This document shows positions 21,890-33,000 of a stretch of DNA of 45,762 nucleotides, one piece after another. Position 1 is the first letter of the stretch. Each line of letters opens with the position of its first letter. The stretch comes from Acanthamoeba castellanii str. Neff (taxonomy: Eukaryota > Discosea > Longamoebia > Acanthamoebidae): contig NW_004457526.1 in the NCBI RefSeq assembly GCF_000313135.1, positions 1 through 45,762 of the forward strand, in the 5' to 3' direction. The notes beneath the pieces are model-generated. The model made no database searches. It was not told the origin of the DNA and saw only the letters and a list, made by a program, of their open reading frames with translations. A program made the position numbers and the translations under genes.

Positions 21890-22515
21890 GGCCATCTCAC
21901 TAATGCTGGGATTGCCTGAGTGATACTCATGATGCATGAAAAGCATTACCTTCACAGGGACATCAAGCTTGCCAATATCTTGGTATGTGGCCTTTCTTCT
22001 TGGGCTTGCAGTTTATCACATATACACAACATGACACAACCAAGGACATGACATGACATGACACAACATGACACAACTAATGACATGACATGACCAATGA
22101 CATGACATGACCAACAACACAACATGACCAATGACACAACCAACAACAGTACCAATGACATGACCAACATGACCAACAACACAACCAATGACACAACACG
22201 ACATGACCAACAACACACCATAGGTCTCACCCTCAAGGGGCAGGGTGCTTGAGCCCAAGCTCTGCAATTTTGGGATCTTCACCTACTCTCCAAGGCTGCT
22301 CACCTTCATGTACTCCTGGGTACATGCCCCATGAGCTGCTGTCCCCAGAGGCTAACATCTTCTACAACAAGGCCATTTACATCCACAACATTGGGCTTGT
22401 ACTGGCAGAACTTCTCACTGGCAAGGTAGGCCATGATCTGACCCCAGCTCCAGCAGAACTAGATTAGGTCCATTGTGACTTGTTTGGAGCTCTTCCTCAA
22501 TGTTGGTGAGTATGT
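21890..22515 (+). pseudogene. Protein-kinase fragment, decayed
   Basis: A kinase catalytic-loop segment HYLHRDIKLANIL is encoded just before a GTATGT donor at 21983. After an intron ending at 22223 come a DFG-region remnant (KLCNFGIFT, Asp replaced by Asn) and, in another frame, the activation-segment and helix-F region (TPGYMPHELL, then LVLAELLTGK). In the catalytic-loop exon an in-frame TGA lies at 21917-21919; CGA to TGA by CpG decay would explain it. Frame changes and lost key residues (APE, and the Asp of the helix-F DxWSFG motif) show it is not functional. A further piece near 22460-22515 resembles the end of a kinase domain. Family is protein kinase, but the parent gene is not identifiable. 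Confidence 0.75.
21983..22223 (+). repeat. Decayed CACGA-type repeat intron
   Basis: The intron between the two kinase-fragment exons consists of CATGA and CACAA units (for example CATGACATGACATGAC). The intact introns elsewhere, such as 40676-40745, are built from CACGA. Changing CG to TG or CA converts one into the other. Confidence 0.8.
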
Positions 22516-23404
22516 CTACTAACCTTACTGCCATCTCATTGTGATTCTGCAATAGCATCTTCTCAAGGAGTGTTGTGATTGATTGGGGCACAGGTGGGGG
22601 ACCCTGCCCAAACAGGGGATATGGGTGGATGAGAAGTCTGCCTTATGGTAGTGGCCAGTGGTAAGGTATGGGGAGAGGGAGGAAGAGTTGGACTTGGGCC
22701 AAAGTTGCTGTTCATTGTCCAATACATGTGCAAAGTGGAGCTGCATCTGCTGGTCTGCAATGGTGTCCATCTACATTGAGTGTCCCTAAAGGACCCCACC
22801 AACATGGGGCAGCATATCAAGCTTCAAGTAATATATCTTCATCAGCAGCACCAGCCAGGATCCTTGGTCAAGTCTAGCAAGTGGAAGGAGGGGACAGCCT
22901 GGCATCATTGCCTTCTTGACTACCACAGAGGAGCACACAATGCACAGGAGAGGGCTGGGTGGCAGCCCAGTCATCACACTCACTGCACACAAGGCCAGTT
23001 GTGTCATGATGGCACACAAGGAGTTGGCTACTTGGGTCATCCAGGTTGCACTGCCCTCCTATCCTCCTTTCACCTCCTCTTAGGCTGTTGTTGTGTTGGT
23101 TGAAGATTGTTCAATATTTCCACTGTTGCTCCAAATGCTCTCACACCATGACCTGTCTCCAGCTCAGCAGGCAACCTGGAAGTCATGGTTTACAGAAGCC
23201 TGCTCCCTGGCTTCACCCAAAACCCACCATTTCTTCTACTGAGGCCACTGCCAATGGTTGTAGTAGGAAGGAGGGGTGTCAGCAAGGGATTTTGGGCAAC
23301 CATGACACAGGCCACTTACCTTGAACATGTTGTTCTCAAGTGTGTGATGGTTGTGTGCAGGGTCTTGAGCTTTCTCTTAGGTCCACAATTTGTTTCTCCT
23401 TCAG

Positions 23405-23950
23405 TTAAGCATATTCCTCCACCGCTCCTTGATCCCTGACTCCCTGTTGTGAAGGTGACAAGCTCTTGCCAGGCCTTGTTGATGTCCCTCCACAGCCCAT
23501 TGTGGACTGAGCTCCCTTACATACCTTTTCTGCCTCTTGTTGTGAACTGTGTCTGCACACTGTCAGTGGAGTGGCTTGGGCAGTGTTGTGTGCACTGCAG
23601 CTGGTGCTTGGAAGTTGTGTGAAGATTGTCACTGTCATGTGTTGCTGATGACAAAGTAGAGGATGATCCCAGCACTCTCCACAAGGGCCACAGACAGGCT
23701 TGCTGATCAGTGCCATGAGAAGGGTGATGATCTCTGTGCCAAGCGCAAAGAGGTGTGGATCCTTCCACACTATGGAGTTCCACCCACCAGTCTTGTGCAA
23801 GTAGTATCCTTGGCATACAGTCAAGATAGCAACAACAAGAGTCATGGATGACTGAATGGCAAGGAGTGTATACTCACCCTCACACATCACATAGTTGTCA
23901 CCAATTGCATGTGTAAGCAAAAGTGGCAAATGTGTTATGCAGGACATTAT
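23405..23950 (-). pseudogene. Multi-pass membrane protein fragment, decayed
   Basis: The minus strand encodes hydrophobic segments (SSMTLVVAILTVCQGYYL; FALGTEIITLLMALI) and then, after a frame change near 23700, a third (ALVESAGIILYFVISNT). Joined, they look like three consecutive helices of a multi-pass receptor-like protein. The frame change and the CpG-poor setting mark it as dead. I cannot assign a family with confidence; a 7TM protein is a guess. Confidence 0.55.
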
Positions 23951-24208
23951 TGTCTGGCATCAACAATGGTGGTGTCAGCAAGGAGTGGTGCTCACAGCCC
24001 TCCATACCTAGTAAGGATGGAGACAGAGGTAATGAGGAAGTGGGGTCTGGACAACCACAAGGCATCAAGATGGAGTTGCTAAAACAACTTAAGGGGTTGA
24101 GTAGCGACATGATGTGTTGGTTGCTTGTTGCACACTCATTTTTATTTTATTTTTTTATTGTTGTTGGTGGTGGGGACCACATTTGCAGTTCAAGATACCT
24201 GGAATAGC

Positions 24209-25100
24209 TCATTGGGCGCTGTCGTGGCCTTCGCTTTGCAGGTTCAGGACTCGTTCGATCAAGGCCTGGTCGCTGTCCATGCGTGCCAGCCACAGGGCGG
24301 CGGGCTCACCCTCGACCAGTCCGTGCATGGAGTGCACGACCCCCAGCACCTCCTTGACAGTCCCGCGCATGTCCTTCGCGATGCACGGGGCGGTCTTGCG
24401 CCGACGCTCATGCGGCTCATCGCCGCCGCTCATACGCAGCTCGTGCCGAGCCAACTCGCGCTTTCGCACCAGCTTGGCGATCTCGAGCAACTACACACGC
24501 AGCAATCGCACATAGGTGACTGAGTGTTTGTGCGTGTGCGGTTGCACCGCACGACACGACACACGAGTGCAGTAAGTACCTCTTCGAAGAGTATGCTGCC
24601 TCCTCCCTCTCCACAGCCGTTGCCTCTGCGCGGCGCGCGACTGGGATCGAGGGGGTGTCGTGGGGCGCCGTGTTGGCCCGCGTGCCACTTGCCCGTGTTG
24701 TTGCTGTGGAACGCGCGGCGGACCAGGAGCGAAGTGGATGGCACGGGCACCACCTCGACCAACTCCCAACGCCCACCAGCCCCGCACCCCCGCAGGTGCA
24801 ACTCGACGTCGATCTTGTACAGCCGCCAGTCCGCTGTCGCTTTGGCGATGAGCTCGCCTACCTTGTGTGGCGACTGGTGAAGCACGTCAAGTGATCAGCT
24901 TCAGTCGTGGATGGCCCGAGCACCACAGCACTTGTGATGAGGCGGGAAAGAGGCGTACCAGGCCCCACCTTCGGCGCAAGGACCGACGCATGGCTGGTGC
25001 CAGCACCGCACACGCGCACCCGCACTAAGAGGTTTTGTGAGGGAGGGCACCAACAAACAACGTAAAACCAGGGGCACGGACCTATTCGGGTACGTTCCAT
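24209..25100 (-). CDS. Uncharacterised protein
   Basis: Tentative exons 25094..25100, 24969..25024, 24580..24873, 24209..24490, giving 212 residues. The last two exons are well supported: composition is coding-like, phases agree, and CpG is normal. They encode a mixed alpha/beta-looking segment (ATADWRLYKIDVELHLRG; WELVEVVPVP) and a charged helical C-terminal part (LLEIAKLVRKRELARHELRM ... LIERVLNLQ). The first two short exons rest only on splice-site and phase agreement. There is no signal peptide or membrane segment. I do not recognise the family. It directly abuts the CpG-depleted block, only about 20 bp from its edge, yet shows no decay itself. Confidence 0.55.
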
Positions 25101-25266
25101 CTCCTGCGCATGAGAACTCGGCTTGTCTCCCCTTTTCCCTATTTCTTCTTTTATTGTTCAGGAAACAGAAGCAAAGAATTGTGTTAGAAAAGACGTCATT
25201 GGACGTGATATAAATTGAGAGAAATAAGAAACGGTCGTATTTACACATCTTGTAGACGTAGGTGGT

Positions 25267-26847
25267 CTAGGCGGCTTGGTCGATGGGCCGCCGGCAGGCC
25301 GCGCAGGTCTTGTTGGTCTGCAGCCACGCCTCGGCGCAGTTGGCGTGGAACATGTGCCCGCAGCCCAATTCCCGCACCTCCTCTCCCGCCACGTACTCGC
25401 TCAGGCAGATCGCGCATGACTCCCCTTCGTCCACCTTTTCGCTTTCGTTCTCTATCTCTTTCTCTTTCTTATTCTCTTCGTCGTTGTCCGCGTTGTCGCG
25501 GGATGACCGCTGAGCGGGCGGTCGGTAGGTGGTCCGCTTGGTGGTGCGGTCGATGAGGGACTTGGTGGCGCCGCGCGACGGTTCGTTGAAGAGATCCGGC
25601 CGCACGAAGTAGAGCACAGGCATGGCCGACGCGGCGCACAAGATCACAGCCACCAGCGTTCCCACCATGACCAAGTGCGCCTCTATCATTGTGGCACAGT
25701 TCAACAAAAACTCCAACACCTCACCGCACACACCCCACACGACACGACACGACCAACGACGCGACACAAAAGAGGGAAATGTACTCAGGACTAGAGAGCA
25801 TGCTTGGTAGAGAATCGGCGCAGCGTCAGCCTAGCAGGAGAAGGAGTGAAAGACACACTTAGCGTGGTGCGTGCGTTTACGCGTTTGACTTGGGCCGCGG
25901 AAAAACGTACGCAGTTGGATTCCTCAAAGGTCCAGATGCAGCCGAACACGAGCCACACTATCCAGGCCACATTGAGCAGCACGCCGCTGTAGACTCCAGC
26001 GATGTCCAATCTGATAACGACACACACGACACGACACGACACGACACGACACACACGACACACACGACACACAACAGCGAAAGTTAGTTGGCCAATTTTC
26101 ATGACAACTGCAATCAGGCAGGACCGTACAGAGTGAACCTGGAGGCGGCAATGAACACGTCGTCCGACTGCGCGTTGCGGTCCACGACCAGCTGCGGCAC
26201 TCTCCTGTGTTTCCACACCACCTGATGACCATTGAGATGTGAGTCGTAGTACGTGCACCCACTTCAATGGGCCGGACGTACGTTGAGAACGCCGAGCACG
26301 CAGAAGACGATCTCGAACGAGGCCCACGCGCGGAGGTGGCTCTCGCAACTGGCACCGCCGTTGGCCGCCATGCCTGGCCAGTCAAGGATTCATTCATTCA
26401 TTCATTCATTCATTCATTCATCAAAACGGGACCCCTTCGCATGAGGCGCTGATGAGAGGGCCGGGGCGGGTACGCACCAACGCCCAGCGCGCCCGCGACA
26501 ACGGCGAGGTAGACGCCATAGCCCAGGTTGAGCCCGTGCCACGCGTAGCACACCTTTCGGCCGCCTGGCCACGAGTCCGGAGCAATTCGGCCTGATCGAT
26601 TTTTTTTTATTTATTTTAGTAAAGATTCAAATTGGAAATGATTTCAATAATAAAGAATAAAATAATAAATAAATTTAAAAATGGTACCTCCAGGCCGGCT
26701 CATCGGTTGCTCGGCGGGAGGGGTTGTGAGGCTGGTGTTGGCCGGCGGGGAGGGCGTGGTGGGCATGAACGTGGGGAGGGCGAGCAGGGGCGCTGTGTCC
26801 GACGCAGATGTTGGCGCTGCTTCGAGGTCTCGGGTGTCCACTTCCAT
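25267..26847 (-). CDS. Multi-pass membrane RING-H2 ubiquitin ligase
   Basis: Seven exons: 26688..26847, 26478..26591, 26282..26373, 26139..26221, 25911..26010, 25792..25830, 25267..25719, 346 residues. A C-terminal RING-H2 finger (about 298-339) has the eight zinc ligands in C3H2C3 order: CAICL, then CGHMFHANC, then CAAC. Upstream are four hydrophobic stretches (LGYGVYLAVVAGALGVG; FEIVFCVLGVLN; GVLLNVAWIVWLVFGCIW; MVGTLVAVILCAASAMPVLYF), so the protein is anchored in a membrane with the RING in the cytosol. The N-terminal 55 residues are Pro/Thr-rich and disordered. Family knowledge: such proteins are E3 ligases that act at ER, Golgi or endosomal membranes. The 39-bp sixth exon has a weak donor and is the least certain part. 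Confidence 0.87.
26391..26421. repeat. ATTC tetranucleotide run
   Basis: About eight ATTC units lie in the RING gene's second intron. Confidence 0.9.
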
Positions 26848-27218
26848 CTTTTGTTCTTCTCTTCTCTTCTCTTCTTTTGAGTTTGGTGTGTACCAAAGAT
26901 ATAAGAGAAGGAGGCACAGCTGGAAGGGAGTAGCTTGGTGAAGGACGCAGACGTGCGACACTTCTCAAGCCTAGATCGCCACAAGGCGGGGGGGGGGAGT
27001 TTGGCTCCTGTCAGGCCCGTCCACGCCCCTCGTTGTCGTGAGCTCCTTCTTCTGCCCGTGCGACAGGAGAAACTGGCCAACCAATCAATGCTCAGCTCCC
27101 AGCTTCCGCGGAACGGCAAAAAGAAATTCACGGAATATATTTCTAGGAAACATCAAAGAGAAATGCACAAAGAAAAAAGAAAAAGAAAAAGCAGAGGGAT
27201 ATACTTTTGAGGGGATTC
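26848..27218. promoter_or_regulatory. Divergent promoter, RING / F-box-ankyrin genes
   Basis: The 371 bp between two opposite start codons hold both promoters and leaders. I see a G run near 26990 and an A-rich stretch before the F-box start, but no clear TATA box. Confidence 0.5.
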
Positions 27219-29651
27219 ATGATGGAAGAGCTGCAGGGGTGTGGTGGTCTGCCGCTGGAGGGGCTGCCAGTTGAGGTGGCGCAGCACGTCCTCGCCTTCC
27301 TTGAGCCGCTCGATCTCCTGCACGCGAGCCAGGTGTGTGCCGGGTGGCACCAGCTGGCCGCCGACGAATGGGTGTGGGAGCGCGTACACCACCACACCTT
27401 CGGTGGACCCCTGGTGACCGCCACTCCCAAGAAGGCCAAGACCAAGAAGAAGACGAATTCAACTCATTCATCGCAAGATGAAGATGAAGATGAAAGAAAA
27501 GAGGTAGAGGCCGCAGCACGCAGAAGAGCCAAAGAGTATGAGGCGCGTAGCAAGACGTGGCGCGGTGCGTGCCTCATCGCGGCCCGCCACGTAGAGACCA
27601 GGAATGACCACCCCGCGGCCTTGGCACGGTGGGCCTGCGGCTGTGGCCACCACCGCCTCCTGGCCCGCCTGCTCGGCGACCACCACCGCGAGGCCACCGC
27701 GCACGAGCTCGACGCGCTGCTGGCGACGGCGACGACGGTCGGCCACGAGGCGGTGGTCGAGGTGCTGCTACGGCACGGCGGGGCCAACCCCAACTTCCCC
27801 GGCTCGGCAGGCCAGACCATCGTCCACAAGGCCGCCAACCTGGGCCGCCTGGCCATCATCGAGGTGCACACACCGCACACACCGCCGCACACACACCGCC
27901 GCCGCACACACCACCGCACACACGCGCGCACAGGTGACTAACAACGCAGACTAACGACGCAGTTGTTCTTGAGCTATGGGCACATCGCAGAGCCGAACAG
28001 GGTGCTGGTGGAGCTCAAGCGACGACAGGGCAAGGGCGCCAGCCGCGGGTCGCTCGCGCACCAGGCCGCCGCCCAGGGCCACCTGCGCCTCATGGAAATT
28101 CTGCTGACGTCAGCCGCAGCTTCGGCACCGGCCGACCGGCGCGACGCCGCGCGCGCCCTGCTGAGCGCCACCGACTCGCGCGGCTGGGCGCCGCTGCACC
28201 ACGCCATCCAGAACGGCCACATCGAGATGGTCGAGCTCCTGCTGCGGCACGGGGCCGACGTCGACCAGCTCCTTGTCAGCGGCACTCAGCGCGAAACGCC
28301 CATCGCCCTGGCCATCACCGCCGCTCACACCGCACACACCGCACACACCCATTATGTCGACATTGTGCGTGCGCTGCTCCGGCACCACGCGCGCTTGGAG
28401 TCGATCGCGGGCAACCCGGAGGCGGTGGGCGCCATGCACGCGGCCTGCGCGGTGGGCGCGCTCGACGAGGTGGTCGATCTGCTGCTGGCGGCCGGCGCTG
28501 ACATCAACGCGCGTCTGTCGGGCGACGGCCGCACGCCGCTGCTCGTTGCGCTCCGCTCGGCCCACTGCCGGCTGCGCACCGTCGAGCGGCTCGTCGATGA
28601 GTGCGGGGCCGACCTGCGGGCCGCCGACCTGCGCGGCAACAACGCGTGGCACTACGTGTGCGTCGGGCGCCCGTCGGCCGAGAAGGTGGCGGTGGTCGAG
28701 TGGCTGCGCGGCCGCGGTGTGCCGCTGTCGCCAGCCGGTAGTAGTGCCCAGCAGTCAGGCGCGATGCTCTTTGCGCTGCTAAACAGCCTGGTCCACCACT
28801 ACCCGCACGAGAACGCCGACGCCGCGCGGATGCTGGCGACGATGTGGCGCCTGCTCGGGCCGGGCCTCGACGCCCGCCAGCGGCTCCGGGCGTGCCTCGA
28901 GGCCGCCCGCTGCCACCACACGCTCCTCGCCCAGCTCTTCGTTGTGGCCACGGCCGATGATGGCGCAGCTCCCGATGCGGTGGTGGGCATCGATCGGGCG
29001 ACCGCCACGCGGGTGCTGGCGCGCATCGTGTCGCGCGGGTACATGAACGGCTACGAGTGGCGCGATCCCTTCGCGCTGAACAACGTCGCCTTCCTGGTGC
29101 GCGAGGGCGGGGCCGACGTCAACGCCCGCCTGCCGAGCCGCCAGTTCACCGACAACCCAAACGACGACGATGACGAAGACGACAACGACGATGACGACGA
29201 TGCGCGCGACGTGCAACCGATCTGCTTCGGGGTGACGTGGTTCGACTTCAAGATGCTCCATCGGCTCCAGGAGCTCGGCGCCGAGCTGCGCGCCCGCAAC
29301 GCCATGGGCGACACGCTACTCGCGCACTACCTGCGGCCGACCACCACGGCCTGCCCGGCCACCACCGTGCCCTCGCACGACCCCGTCACCGACTGGCGCA
29401 CGATGGCCCTCTTCGTGAGCTGGCTCGCGCACCTCGTCAAGCGGCGCGGCGTCGAGGCCTCGCTGGCGGGCATCTACCTCGACCTCGACCGGCCCGAGTA
29501 CCACCGGTGGCCGGCCTGGGCCAAGACTCTCGTGCGCGAGTGGGTCACCCGGCCCGACCGGAACGAGTTCGAGTGGGACGCGTACGACACCAACGCCTGG
29601 CCTCGCCACGCGCTCATGCTGGCCTGCCGCACCAACGAACCCCTTTGGTAA
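27219..29651 (+). CDS. F-box/ankyrin-repeat protein
   Basis: Two exons: 27219..27863 and 27963..29651, 777 residues. An F-box opens the protein (LPLEGLPVEVAQHVLAFLEP ... QVCAGWHQLAADEWVW). From about 130 ankyrin repeats follow: GHEAVVEVLLRHGGANPNF, GHLRLMEILL, GWAPLHHAIQNGHIEMVELL, DEVVDLLLAAGADINARL, TPLLVALRSAHCRL, and more diverged units to the end. The F-box would bind Skp1 and the ankyrin array a substrate, so this is a probable SCF ubiquitin-ligase adaptor. An Asp-rich loop (NPNDDDDEDDNDDDDDARD) interrupts the array near 600. One repeat carries an insertion HTAHTAHT coded by the same CACACCG motif that fills introns. Start chosen at the first ATG; MEELQ one codon later is equally possible. 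Confidence 0.9.
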
Positions 29652-30001
29652 TAATAAATAATAATATAAATATTGTACTTGAAATAATTATAGACACAAA
29701 AAAGGAAATAAATAATTGTGAGTTTTATTTGTTTACCCAAGTACTCCACACCCGATGTCTTTGTTCTTCCGCCGCGCGTGTCTTAGGCGTTTTGTGTTGA
29801 GGCACCCGAGGGGAGACGAAGACCGCGCCACAGTTCTGTTGCGCTTCCAAAAAAAATAATACGAAAAAGAGATACATCTGCACAAAACAAATAACAAATA
29901 ACTTAATATGAGCAAACTGAACAGAATCGAGAGATAATAACAGAGAAGGCGCGTACCGCAGAGAGCGAGAGGAGAGGAGAGAAAGAAGAGAGAAGCGGCA
30001 C
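29652..30001. other. Convergent AT-rich 3' region
   Basis: This lies between the stop codons of the F-box/ankyrin (+) and lectin/filamin (-) genes. It is AT-rich with several AATAAA-like signals near 29656-29710. No gene is seen. Confidence 0.6.
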
Positions 30002-33000
30002 TTAGGCGCCGATCTCGTCGTAGTCGCTCCTGGCCTTGTAGTACTTGAGGTACCAGAAGGCACCACCACCGACCACGGCGATGAGGGCGAGGATGGCCAG
30101 CACGATGAGAGCCCAGCCGAGCGCACCGAGACCCTCTGTAGCGACGACAAATAAGAAGATGAAGATGAAGGTGAAGGTGAGCTTATCGATCGAACGACAT
30201 CACCCAACACGACAACAACAGCCTCAGAGGAGGTGAAAGGAGGATAGAAACATGACGAACCGTTGGGGACCACCATGCTGTACTTGGTGTCCTTGCCGAT
30301 GGGGACGCCGTTGGCGTTGATGGTGATGTTGTAGGTACCCGACCTGGTGAGGGTGAAGCCCACATTGTAGGCGCCGTTGTTCAGGTCCTGTACGCTACCG
30401 GTCACGGTCGCGCCTGTTGTTCGAGACAAACGAGAGCTGACGTCAGCACCATGTCGATCGTGATCATGATCATATGAAATTGTCATCATAACGGTGTTGG
30501 TGATGATGCTGATCATTAGTTGTGATGTCTGTGTGCGTAGTACGCCGCGGCCGTAAAGCGACCGCGACGTAATGATGCACACGATCCGAATTCAGGTAAG
30601 GTGGATATGTTCAATGTTGCACTTTAAAACCCCTCGACACATCATGGCCAGGATGTGTCGAGTTCTCAGTCGTGCCACGCAAAAGAAAGAAAACATACAC
30701 CACACACACACACACACACGAGAGAGAGAGAGAGAGCACGTACCGCTCTTCATCTCCTTGAGGGTGACGTCGATGGTGGCGCCACCGGACTTGAGGCGGT
30801 TGTTGAAGTGATCGGCGGTGATGACGACGAACGACAGGGGCACCTTGGTCTTGGGGGTGGCCAGGCCGAGACCCTCGGCGAAGCAGTTCTTGGGGTCCAG
30901 GGTGCCAGGGTGCACGTTGACGATGAAGGGCGAGGCCTTGATGGGCGCACCGTTGAGGCTCACCGAGATGCGGGTGGAGAGGGCGTTGGTGGGCACGTAG
31001 CTCACGATCCACTGCGACCTGTCGGCCGAGTTCTGGACCGCGGTGTGGGCAATCTGGAGCGGCACGCCCGAATCGTCGCTGAAGCTGACGGCAATCGAGG
31101 CATCGGACGAGGCCATGTTGTTGCCAAACTGGTCGCGGGCCTGCACGGTGAACGAGGCGTTGTTGCCGGCCGACGCGGTGGTGAGACCGGCGCCGGTGGC
31201 CACGGACTGCGCGGCCGAGGTGATGGTCTCGGCGCTGATGGTGACGGGGAACGGGCTGCCGGAGATGGGCAGGCCGGTGGGGGCCATCACGATGGTGAGT
31301 CTGTAGGTACCAGCGGTGCTGATGGCGTACGAGCCGGCGAGGGTGCCGTCGGGCTGCACGGTGAAGGTGACGTTGTTGCCGGCGGCGGGCTTGTCCCAGA
31401 AGCCGGTGAGCTGGTAGCCGGCGGGCAGGTTCGAGGTGATGTTGTTCTGGAAACGATCCCTCACGAGCACGACGGCGGTGAGCGTTGTGCCGGCGGTGCC
31501 GCCCACGATGCCGGTGCCAGAGGCGACCGAGGCCGAGGGCTCGGGGAGCGCCGGGGTGATGGTCACGGCGTTGAAGGGCGAGCCCTTGACCTGCTGGGCG
31601 GTGCCGTTGTAGGTAACGGTCATGGTGTAGGTCCTGGCCGTGGTGAGCGTGTACTGGATCAGGTAGGTGCCGTTGCCGATGAAGCTGGAGCTGGCCGAGG
31701 CGCCGCCGTTGTTGAACGAGGCGGTGAAGGTGGCGGGCGGGTTGTTGTTGGGGTTGACGTTGTTGAAGGCGTCCTTGCCGAGGATGGTGATGTTCAGGGG
31801 CTGACCAGCAACGCCACCGTTGATGTTGCCGAGGATGTCGCTCTTGGTGGCATCGACGGCACCGGGGTCCACCGTGATCCTGAAGGGCATGCCGGCAAGC
31901 GCGTTGGCGTTGTAGTAGACTGCAGATCACCGACAGCAGCGGGAGATTCAGTATTTGAGCGACACTTGCCAATCGATGCGACGCAGAAAGAAAGGTTGTA
32001 TGGCGTACCGGTGACATCATAGACGCCAGCAGAGGTGGGCGCGTAGGAGATGGTGTACGTTCCGTCATTCTTATCGACAACGTTAACGGAGGGCGAAACA
32101 ACGGAGCCAGAGCCGCTGACGCGGGTGAACTCCACGGTCCACTTGGAGGCGTCGCCACCACTGCATGACAAACGAAAGGGAGAGGAATGTGGGTCAGCCG
32201 CGCAGGTCAGCAAACAAGAGCCGACGAATGTGAGCGGAAAAATATCCAAATAGTGATAGTGTGGTTCAGTTAAAAAGTCATGAAAGTTGGCATCAATGAC
32301 ACTCGAGTGAGCTGCCTCTGAAGTCGAAATCGCTAAACATCATGTCGTAACACTGTGCAATGGACGTGTGGTGTGGGGGGGGGTAGTGTGATGGCGCAAC
32401 GTACGTCTGGTAGTAGTAACCGTTGGTGTCCACGCCCTGGACGGTGAACGAGGAGGTGCGGCCAGCGACGGAGTTGTTCTTGACGTTGGTGACGAAGCTC
32501 TTGGTGGCATCGAGGATGGCCACGTAGTTGAAGCTCCAGTCGAGCACCTCAACGTCCTCGCAGGTCGACATGCAGGCAGCGGTCAGACCAACGAAGGCAC
32601 CGGAGGAGTTCAGGCTGATGATGCTGGGGATATCGATGGTGGTCTGGTAGGCGGGGCTGGCGCTGTCATCGATGTAGACGCTGAGCTGCTTCTCGATGTA
32701 CTGAACGTTGTACTTGTGGGTGAAACCAGCGATACCGGGGATGTTGGTGACGGCACCTGCAAGCGGATGAAGAATGAGGATGTCAGAAAGGGCGCCCGAG
32801 CTGAGAGCGGCTTTGTAGAGGGGGGGAGGTTACCAGGGGGGGTGAGAGCAGTTTCCTCGTGAGCGCTGTTGTGGACGCGCTCAGGGGTGGTGTGGTGCAC
32901 CGAGATGTGGTTGGAGTTGGGATCGCCCAGATTCTCATCCTACGCATGGCTCGAGATCATAAGAATGGCCCAAAGACAGCAGAAGTAAACTGCTGTTTGT

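Larger units (their letters stand above)
21190..24190. other. CpG-depleted, gene-poor block
   Basis: By eye, only about four CpG dinucleotides occur between 21541 and 24120, while flanking sequence has dozens per few hundred bases. TpG and CpA are abundant. The edges are fairly sharp: CpG thins out after about 21190 and returns at 24215. No open gene spans it; it holds broken pieces related to a kinase (plus strand) and a membrane protein (minus strand). This is the expected result of cytosine methylation followed by deamination of silenced DNA. Between about 22500 and 23400 I see short coding-like pieces but nothing I can name. Confidence 0.8.

Noticed and set aside
30655..32022. Plus-strand ORF of 455 residues
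   Set aside because: Antisense to the filamin repeats; Gly/Val/Asp-rich translation with no recognisable pattern and no start context.
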